DNA of 10,653 nucleotides from Streptosporangiaceae bacterium (GTDB taxonomy: Bacteria > Actinomycetota > Actinomycetes > Streptosporangiales > Streptosporangiaceae). The DNA lies in the NCBI GenBank assembly GCA_025934635.1, contig JAICWX010000290.1:1-10653 (forward strand), in the 5' to 3' direction. Position 1 is the first letter of the stretch, and the number at the start of each line of letters is the position of its first letter. The notes under the pieces are model-generated. The model searched no databases. It had not been told where the DNA came from and worked only from the letters and a program-made list of their open reading frames with translations. A program made the translations under genes and the position numbers. This document shows positions 1 through 5,322 of the stretch, piece after piece.

Positions 1-376
1 TCACCCGGTGCCACCGGGTCACCGCGTCCGTGCCCGTCGGTGACAGGTCCAGGCTGACGGTGCGGCGGTCGCCCGCGCTGTCAGCGCCGGGCGTCCGCGT
101 CACGTAGCCCGCGGTCTGAAGGCCGCCGAGCAGGGTGGCCACGGAACTGGGCGCCAGCCGGAGCATGCGGGCGAGCTGGCTCGGCCTGATGCCCGGGTGC
201 TCGGTAATGCAGGAAAGCAGCTCGAGCTGGGCCACGGACAGGCCGAGAGCAGGATCGGCCGCGCGAGCCGCCCGGCGCATGGCCCGGCGCAGCCGGGACA
301 CGATGCCGGCCAGCTCGGGGCCGGTCTGCGCCGGGCCGGCCGGGGCCGGGCCGATGCCGCCCTCAGTGGAATGCAC
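1..376 (-). CDS. MarR-family transcriptional regulator, 3' end cut by window edge
   Basis: A winged-helix regulator that would bind operator DNA as a dimer and usually represses a neighbouring efflux or detoxification gene until a ligand binds. My translation of the minus strand gives about 125 residues before the left edge. The recognition-helix region reads IRPSQLARMLRLAPSSVATL, followed by GLQTAGYV and the wing, with the family's DxR-type motif in AGDRRTVSLDLSPTG. The ligand/dimer helix at the C terminus lies outside the window. I chose the GTG at 374-376 because it supplies the N-terminal dimerisation helix (ELAGIVSRLRRAMRRAAR) and has GGGGAGG 12 nt upstream; an in-frame ATG at 278-280 would remove that helix. 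The start overlaps the last 14 nt of the upstream efflux gene's restored frame, so the two are probably co-transcribed and coupled. Family assignment is firm; ligand and targets are unknown. Confidence 0.85.
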   Translation of the reverse strand, partial: MHSTEGGIGPAPAGPAQTGPELAGIVSRLRRAMRRAARAADPALGLSVAQLELLSCITEHPGIRPSQLARMLRLAPSSVATLLGGLQTAGYVTRTPGADSAGDRRTVSLDLSPTGTDAVTRWHRV

Positions 377-1758
377 CTGACGGGTCCGCCTCCCCGGGGC
401 CGATCGGCCGGCCCCGTGCCTGCGTCCGGGTAGCCGCCGCGATCACGGCCGCCGTCGCGACGGCGGCGGCAAGCACGCCGAACGCGGGCCGTGCCTGTTC
501 CGTCCCAGAGTACCCGGTATTGCCGGCCTGATAACTCTGGCTACCGAGATGCCAGGCCAGTGCCATCAGCGAGATGCCGAGCGTCGTGCCTATCCCCCGG
601 GCCATGCTGACCAGGCCGCCGGCCAGCGAGGCGGACCGGCCAGCGACGCTGCGCATGATCATCGCGTTGTTCGCGGGCACAAACAGGCCCAGCCCCACCC
701 CCCGCCAGGGCCAGTGGCGGGACCACAGTCGCCGGGTTCAGCGGGATGACCATAGCCGACACCATGGCGGCCCCGGCCAGCAGCGCGCCGGCCAGGCCGC
801 GCCGCCCGTCTCCCCAGCGTCTCGGCAGCACCAGGTCGCCGAGCAGTGCGGCCAGGCCGAAGCCGATCGGCAGGGCGGACAGCACCAGGCCCGTCCGCGC
901 CGCGCTGCCCGCATCGTGCGACAGGACTTGCGGGATCAGCATCAGCGGGCCGAACAGCGCGAGGTAGCCGCAGCCGGCCCCGGCCAGGGCGAGCGCCACC
1001 GGCCGGGACCGGAGCAGCCAGACCGGTATCAGCGGATGCATGGTCCGGGTCTCGCGGCGGACGAACGCGATCGCGCCGGCCAGCGCCAGCACGGCGAACA
1101 GAGCGGCCAGCCAGGCCGGCAGGCTGAGACCGGACACCGCGGAGAGCGCCAGGAGCAGCGCGGCGGTCCAGGCCACCAGCAGCGCCGTGCCCGGTCCGTC
1201 GAACCGTCCCGGCCGGCTGAACTGCCGGGTACGCGGCAGCAGGTACCGTCCCGCGATGACCGCGGCCACCCCGGCCGGGACGTTCACCCAGTACACTGCG
1301 CGCCAGCCGGCCGTCGCGGTGAGCAGGCCGCCGAATGTGGTCACCAGGACCACGCTGTTGGCCTGCAGCATCGCCGCCCCGATGGCCTGGACCAGGCGCA
1401 GCGCCACCAGGGCGCCGAGCGACGGGGCCAGCCCGCAGGCCGCCGAGGCCACCGAGAACACGACGAAGCCGTAGGTGTAGACGAGCTTGCGTCCGGCCGC
1501 GTCGCCGAGCCGTCCGGCCGGGGCGAGCATCGCGACGAGGCCGAGCAGGTAGACGAGCGAGACCCACTGGACGGCGGCGACGGACACGCCGAAGTCGTGC
1601 TCCATGGCCGGGAAGGTGATCGTCACGATACTGGCGTCGAGCTGGCCCATGAAGGCGCCGAAGCACACCACGCTCACGGCGACCCACGGCGCCCGGCGGC
1701 TCTCCCGGATGACGGCGGGACGCGCCTGCTCACGCAAGACACTTCTGTAAGCGAACAT
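363..1758 (-). pseudogene. DHA2/QacA-type MFS drug efflux transporter, disrupted by a deletion and a frameshift
   Basis: A proton-driven multidrug exporter of the 14-helix major facilitator class. Recognisable marks are LDASIVTITFP in helix 1 (residues 40-50), motif A GRLGDAAGRK (82-91), the helix-4 arginine in RLVQAIGAAM (121-130) and GWRAVYWVNVPAGV (151-164). Two defects are visible. After VLVTT (residue 141) the chain jumps straight to FGGLLTATAGW; relatives have roughly 30 more residues there, covering motif C in helix 5. At 698-703 six Cs on the plus strand (six Gs in the coding strand) throw the frame: the original frame runs into unrelated sequence and stops at 541, while helices 13-14 continue in another frame (LGLFVPANNAMIMR onward) to the stop at 363-365. 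With five Gs the protein would be about 464 residues, still shorter than the usual 480-520. The ATG at 1756-1758 lies only a few bases after the predicted transcription start; a TTG seven codons in is an alternative. It could be a decayed gene, a switchable gene, or partly a sequencing error. Confidence 0.8.
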
Positions 1759-1795
1759 CTAGCGCATAGCCTAGCAATATAGTTCTGTAAGCGAA
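1743..1795 (-). promoter_or_regulatory. Predicted promoter and operator of the efflux-marR pair
   Basis: Two identical 13-bp direct repeats, TTCGCTTACAGAA read on the minus strand, lie at 1783-1795 and 1743-1755, 40 bp apart, so on the same face of the helix. Each has partial dyad symmetry (TTCnnTnAnnGAA). Between them is a good actinomycete -10 box, TAGGCT (plus-strand 1768-1773), with TTCGCT (1790-1795) 16 bp upstream as a candidate -35. The distal repeat therefore covers the -35 and the proximal one lies at the start codon, which suits repression by the adjacent MarR protein. The predicted transcript begins only a few bases before the ATG, so it would be nearly leaderless. Repeats and boxes are seen directly; the role is inferred. 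Confidence 0.45.
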
Positions 1796-2038
1796 TGATC
1801 GAGGACAGCGTTTGCCGGGATTAACTCCGGACATGCCGGGCGCGGTACTGGCCTTGGCGTTCAGGACCCGACAAACTCAAGGGGTGGAGTGGTCCAGGTC
1901 TGCGGGCCCGCCGCTCGGCTACAGTACGCCGGGGTAGTGCCAGCGAAGCCAGTGCCAGCTCAGGCACCGGATCAGCAGGCACGACACCCGGCCGCGGCAG
2001 GGCCGGCGCGCGAGCGGGCCGGAGCGGAAGGGACGACG
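1759..2038. other. Divergent intergenic region between the efflux gene and sepH
   Basis: This 280-bp stretch contains the efflux promoter at its left end. On the sepH side I see no convincing sigma-70 promoter: a TACAGT at 1920-1925 lacks a reasonable -35. A 9-bp direct repeat, AGTGCCAGC, occurs at 1936-1944 and 1951-1959, and the second copy can fold with GGCAC at 1963-1967 into a small hairpin in the presumed sepH leader. The sepH ribosome binding site, GGAAGGGA, is at 2026-2033. No small gene is convincing here. Confidence 0.5.
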
Positions 2039-3433
2039 ATGCAGGAACTGCGCTTCGTCGCGGTGAGCGAGGACGGCCGATACGCTGTCCTCGCGGTGCC
2101 GGGGCGCAGCGCACGCTTCACGTTGCCGATTGACGAGCGGCTCAGGGCAGTTGCCCTCGGCCAGTCCTCCCGGCTCGCGCAGTACGAGATCGAAGTGGAG
2201 AGCCCGTTGCGACCCAAGGAGATCCAGGCACGAATCCGGGCCGGGGAAACGGTGGAGGAAATCGCGGACGCGGCAGGCATCGCAGTCGAGCGTGTCCGCT
2301 GGTTCGAGGGCCCGGTCCTGGCCGAGCGTGCCTATGCGGCAGATCAGGCTCAGCTGGCGTCGGTAAGACGCCAGGGGGACGCCATTCCTTCGTCCCCCGG
2401 GCCCCGGCTGGGCGAGATCGTGACCGAGCGGCTGAAGGCCCTCGGGACCGATCCTGAGGACGCGCAGTGGGACGCGAGGAAACTCGGCGACGGCAACTGG
2501 CAGGTCCACCTGACGTTTACCTCCGGCGGCCGCCTGCACACGGCCGAATGGAACTTCGACCCGCGCCGCCGGCACGTGGTCCCGGCCGACGACAACGCCA
2601 GCCGGATGTCGCTGCCGGGTGGTGAGCCGCTCCAGCCCGCCGCGCCCGCGCCTGGCGAGGCGACCGTGACGCACCTGGCCCCGCGGCTGAGCACCGCCGC
2701 CGCCGTTCACGGCAACGGCGCCATGGCCGGCAGCGCCGTCGGCAACGGCCTGGGTACCGGGCTTGGCAGCGGCCTCGGGAACGGCGGGCGCGCCTGGCAA
2801 GAGCGCCCGGCCCCCATGCGGCCCGCCGCACCCGAGCCCTGGGTCAGCGAGCCACGGGGCAGCGAGCCACGGATTAGCGAGCCGCGGGTCGCCGAGCCCC
2901 GGGTCACTGAGCCCCAGGATCCGGAGCCGCGTGAGACCGACGCCCCGGCCGCCGCCGCTCCTGCGGTACCGAGTGCTCCCTCCGTGCCGAGCGCTCCCCC
3001 GGTCAGCCCGGCTACGGTGGCGGCCCAGGTCGCCAGGGCCGTGCCGACCGCACCACCGGGACGGCATTCCCAGGCCCCGTCAGGCCCCCATCCGGCGCGG
3101 CACGCCCGCCCGGCCCAGGAGCCGCGGATCGCTGAGCCGTTCAGGGAAACGGCAGCGCCGCCGGCGGCCCGGGCCGCCGGAGCATCAGCTGCCGAAACGC
3201 GGGCCGCCGAAGCACCGGCCGCTGAGGAACGAGTTGCCGAGGCACCGGCCGCTGAAGCACCGGCCACGGCACCCGCGGCGGAGCCTGCGAACGAGCAGGT
3301 GGCGAGGCAGGGCCGTAAGTCGGCGCGCGGCAAGCGGTCCTCGGTGCCGTCCTGGGACGAGATCATGTTCGGGAACTCGCGCCAGCGGGACTTATCCGCA
3401 ACCGTGAAAACCGCGGCTTGTCAGGTGTGCTGA
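2039..3433 (+). CDS. sepH: Septation protein SepH
   Basis: SepH is an actinobacterial cell-division protein that, in Streptomyces, binds FtsZ directly and promotes filament assembly into Z-rings at sporulation and vegetative septa. This 464-residue protein has the family layout. The N-terminal domain (about 1-175, formerly DUF3071) opens with MQELRFVAVSEDGRYAVL, has a helix-turn-helix-like segment from PKEIQARIRAGETVEEIADA to VRWFEGPVLAERAY (59-100), and ends in LHTAEWNFDPRRRHVVPADD. A long Pro/Ala/Glu-rich linker follows, with pentapeptide repeats of the SEPRx type (about 266-298) and AEAP-type repeats near 380-420. The conserved C-terminal patch PSWDEIMFG has its Trp at 439. The ATG at 2039 is preceded by GGAAGGGA 5 nt upstream; an in-frame GTG at 1889 would add 50 residues absent from the family. 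A tail of about 19 residues follows the conserved patch and contains a TTA codon (3392-3394). Confidence 0.95.
   Translation: MQELRFVAVSEDGRYAVLAVPGRSARFTLPIDERLRAVALGQSSRLAQYEIEVESPLRPKEIQARIRAGETVEEIADAAGIAVERVRWFEGPVLAERAYAADQAQLASVRRQGDAIPSSPGPRLGEIVTERLKALGTDPEDAQWDARKLGDGNWQVHLTFTSGGRLHTAEWNFDPRRRHVVPADDNASRMSLPGGEPLQPAAPAPGEATVTHLAPRLSTAAAVHGNGAMAGSAVGNGLGTGLGSGLGNGGRAWQERPAPMRPAAPEPWVSEPRGSEPRISEPRVAEPRVTEPQDPEPRETDAPAAAAPAVPSAPSVPSAPPVSPATVAAQVARAVPTAPPGRHSQAPSGPHPARHARPAQEPRIAEPFRETAAPPAARAAGASAAETRAAEAPAAEERVAEAPAAEAPATAPAAEPANEQVARQGRKSARGKRSSVPSWDEIMFGNSRQRDLSATVKTAACQVC
2834..2932 (+). repeat. Degenerate 15-bp tandem repeat encoding xEPRx pentapeptides in SepH
   Basis: About seven 15-bp units encode pentapeptides of the form S/A/T-E-P-R/W/Q-x in the SepH linker (EPWVS, EPRGS, EPRIS, EPRVA, EPRVT, EPQDP, EPR). 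DNA copies differ at several positions, so the array is old rather than freshly expanded. It probably contributes flexible linker length. Confidence 0.75.
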
Positions 3434-3505
3434 CAGGGCGCGCACAGTGCCCTGGCCAGGCTGACAGGCGGTTGTGCGCGTTCTGACAGCGGCGTGACCC
3501 ACGAT
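3430..3505 (+). promoter_or_regulatory. Candidate SARP-type heptamer array upstream of drrA
   Basis: The exact heptamer CTGACAG occurs at 3430-3436, 3461-3467 and 3483-3489. The last two are 22 bp apart, two helical turns. Partial matches fall at 11-bp steps: CGCACAG at 3441 (5/7), CTGGCCA at 3452 (4/7) and GTGACCC at 3494 (4/7). Direct heptamers on an 11-bp period just upstream of the -10 are the known target style of SARP/AfsR regulators. A weak -10, CACGAT, is at 3500-3505, 10 bp after the third exact copy; it would put the transcription start at about the ATG at 3512. The repeats are seen directly; binding by a SARP is inferred from spacing and from the nearby BTAD regulator gene. Confidence 0.4.
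3439..3480. repeat. Inverted repeat with an internal palindrome between sepH and drrA
   Basis: Perfect 8-bp arms CGCGCACA (3439-3446) and TGTGCGCG (3473-3480) enclose 26 nt containing the 10-bp palindrome CCTGGCCAGG (3451-3460). It could be a sepH transcription terminator, though there is no T-run after it, or part of the drrA control region, since it lies inside the heptamer array. Confidence 0.5.
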
Positions 3506-3511
3506 GGGGAC

Positions 3512-4531
3512 ATGCGATATGACGCGACTACATCCAACGCGATAGAGACCTCCGGGCTGGTCAAGCGGTTCGGCCAGACGACCGCGCTCGACGGCGTGGA
3601 CCTGGTGGCCCGGACGGGCCGGGTGCTCGGCGTGCTCGGGCCGAACGGGGCCGGCAAGACCACGGCGGTACGCATCCTGGCCACGCTGCTCAGGCCCGAC
3701 GCCGGCCGGGCGGCCGTGTGCGGGTACGACGTGCTGCGCGACGCCCATCAGGTCCGGCAGCTCATCGGCCTCACCGGGCAGTACGCATCGGTCGACGAGG
3801 GCCTATCCGGGACCAACAACCTGCTGATGATCGGCCGCCTGCTCGGCCTGCCGCGGCCGGCGGCCAGGGCCCGGGCGGCCGAGCTGCTGGCCCGCTTCGA
3901 CCTGACCGAGGCCGCCGCCCGGCTGGCCAAGACCTACTCGGGCGGCATGCGGCGCAGGCTCGACCTGGCGGCCAGCCTGGTCGGCGACCCGCGGGTGCTG
4001 TTCCTGGACGAGCCGACCACCGGGCTCGACCCGCGCAGCCGGACCGAGGTCTGGGGCATGGTCCGCGGGCTGGTCGCGGACGGGGTCACGGTCCTGCTGA
4101 CCACGCAGTACCTGGAGGAAGCCGACCACCTCGCGCACGACATCGTGGTCATCGACCACGGCCAGGTGGTCGCGACGGGGACGCCGGATGAGCTGAAGGC
4201 GAAGACCGGCGGCCAGGTGCTGCGGGTGGCGCCCGCCGACCCGGCCCGGATGGCCGAGGTCATCGCGCTGATGAGCGGGCTGGTCAGGGCCGAGGTGGAC
4301 GCCGGCGCCCGGGTGGCGACCGCGCCGGTCAGCGACCCGGGCCTGGTGCCCCGGGTATTCCGCGAGCTCGACGACAGGGGCATCGAGCTCGCGGAGTTCA
4401 CGCTGCGCCGGGCGAGCCTGGACGAGGTGTTCTTCGCCCTCACCGGCTACCGGCCCAGCCGGGAGAAACCACACGGCAAGGACAACGCGGGGGCGGACCG
4501 CGACCGCGAGCTAGAGGAGACGAACCGATGA
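3512..4531 (+). CDS. ABC transporter ATP-binding protein, daunorubicin-resistance (DrrA) type
   Basis: The ATPase half of an ABC-2 exporter, expected to drive extrusion of a hydrophobic compound such as an antibiotic, or of a lipid, through the permease encoded next. Numbering from the ATG at 3512 (339 residues): Walker A GPNGAGKTT (43-51), Q-loop Gln at 90 in GLTGQYAS, signature YSGGMRRRLDLAASL (142-156), Walker B RVLFLDEPTTGLDP (161-174). The switch position has Gln (LLTTQYLEEAD, Gln199) where most ABC ATPases have His; this is usual for the DrrA family. The C-terminal part beyond about 230 matches the DUF4162 extension and ends in a charged tail. Start choice is uncertain: neither the ATG at 3512 nor the in-frame GTG at 3494 has a good ribosome binding site. 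I prefer 3512 because it gives the shorter N-terminal leader usual in the family. The stop overlaps the permease start (ATGA, 4528-4531), so the two subunits are translationally coupled. Confidence 0.92.
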   Translation: MRYDATTSNAIETSGLVKRFGQTTALDGVDLVARTGRVLGVLGPNGAGKTTAVRILATLLRPDAGRAAVCGYDVLRDAHQVRQLIGLTGQYASVDEGLSGTNNLLMIGRLLGLPRPAARARAAELLARFDLTEAAARLAKTYSGGMRRRLDLAASLVGDPRVLFLDEPTTGLDPRSRTEVWGMVRGLVADGVTVLLTTQYLEEADHLAHDIVVIDHGQVVATGTPDELKAKTGGQVLRVAPADPARMAEVIALMSGLVRAEVDAGARVATAPVSDPGLVPRVFRELDDRGIELAEFTLRRASLDEVFFALTGYRPSREKPHGKDNAGADRDRELEETNR

Positions 4532-5322
4532 CCGCGATGACCGCTCCGGCCCGCAGGATCACCCCGCTCGAGGGGCTGCGGAACACGTTCACGCTGACCT
4601 GGCGCAGCGTGATCAAGCTCAGGACCAACGCAGAAGACCTGCTCGGGCTGAGCCTGCAGCCGATCATGTACCTGGTGCTGTTCACGTACGTGTTCGGCGG
4701 TGCCATCGCCGGCGGCACGCACAAGTACCTGCAGTTCTCCGTGCCGGGGATCCTGGTGCTGAGCGTGGTCTTCGCCACCTTGGGCACCGGGCTCATGCTC
4801 AACCAGGACATCACCAACGGCGTCTTCGACCGGTTCCGCAGCCTGCCGATCGCCCGCTGGTCGCCGCTGGCCGGGGCGATCGGAGGCGACGTGGTCCGCT
4901 ACGCCTTCTCGGTGGCGGTCACGCTGGGCTTCGGCATGATCCTCGGGTTCCGGATCACGACCACTCCCCTGGCCGCGGCGGCCGGCTGCCTGCTGCTCCT
5001 GCTGTTCGCGGTGGCCATGTGCTGGTTCTCCGCGCTCATCGGCCTGCTCGCCAAGACCGCGCAGAGCGTGCAGTGGTTCGGGTTCCTGGCCATGTTCCCG
5101 CTGGTCTTCGGGAGCAACCTGCTCGTGGCGTCCAGCACCATGCCGGGCTGGCTACAGGCGTTCGTCAAGGTGAACCCGGTCACCTACCTCACCGAGGCCG
5201 AGCGCGGGCTGCTGACCGGCGGCGCCGTCGCCGCCCCGGCGGTCAGGTCCCTGCTGTGGGCGCTCGGCATCTTCCTGGTGTTCGCGCCGCTCGCCGTCCG
5301 GGCGTACCGGCGCCGGACCTAG
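4528..5322 (+). CDS. ABC-2 type permease, DrrB type
   Basis: The membrane half of the exporter, 264 residues, typical for DrrB. After a short cytoplasmic N terminus with ITPLEGLRNTFTLTWRSVIK, about six hydrophobic segments follow, near 43-62, 73-93, 118-142, 146-170, 175-197 and 236-258. Family marks are SLQPIMYLVLFTYVFGGAI, the loop after helix 2 with GVFDRFRSLPIARWSPLAG, and VNPVTYLTEAERGLL before the last helix. GAGGAGA at 4514-4520, 7 nt before the ATG and inside the end of the ATPase gene, is a strong ribosome binding site. The gene ends tail to tail with the BTAD regulator: its TAG (5320-5322) and the TAG of the opposite gene (5319-5321, minus) share a single CTAG. The substrate cannot be read from sequence. 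Confidence 0.92.
   Translation: MTAMTAPARRITPLEGLRNTFTLTWRSVIKLRTNAEDLLGLSLQPIMYLVLFTYVFGGAIAGGTHKYLQFSVPGILVLSVVFATLGTGLMLNQDITNGVFDRFRSLPIARWSPLAGAIGGDVVRYAFSVAVTLGFGMILGFRITTTPLAAAAGCLLLLLFAVAMCWFSALIGLLAKTAQSVQWFGFLAMFPLVFGSNLLVASSTMPGWLQAFVKVNPVTYLTEAERGLLTGGAVAAPAVRSLLWALGIFLVFAPLAVRAYRRRT

Noticed and set aside
574..1782. 402-codon open frame on the plus strand opposite the efflux gene
   Set aside because: Its product is His/Gln/Arg/Gly-rich with no domain, and the opposite strand encodes clear transporter helices.
1889..2038. Upstream in-frame GTG that would lengthen SepH by 50 residues
   Set aside because: SepH proteins start at MQEL-like sequence, and a good ribosome binding site lies just before 2039.
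1919..3067. 382-codon minus-strand frame opposite sepH
   Set aside because: Compositional shadow in GC-rich DNA; the plus strand has unmistakable SepH ends and codon bias.
4110..4116. Gln in place of the switch His in the DrrA-type ATPase, as if it were inactivated
   Set aside because: TTQYLEEAD is the usual form in DrrA-family ATPases, so this is not a lesion.
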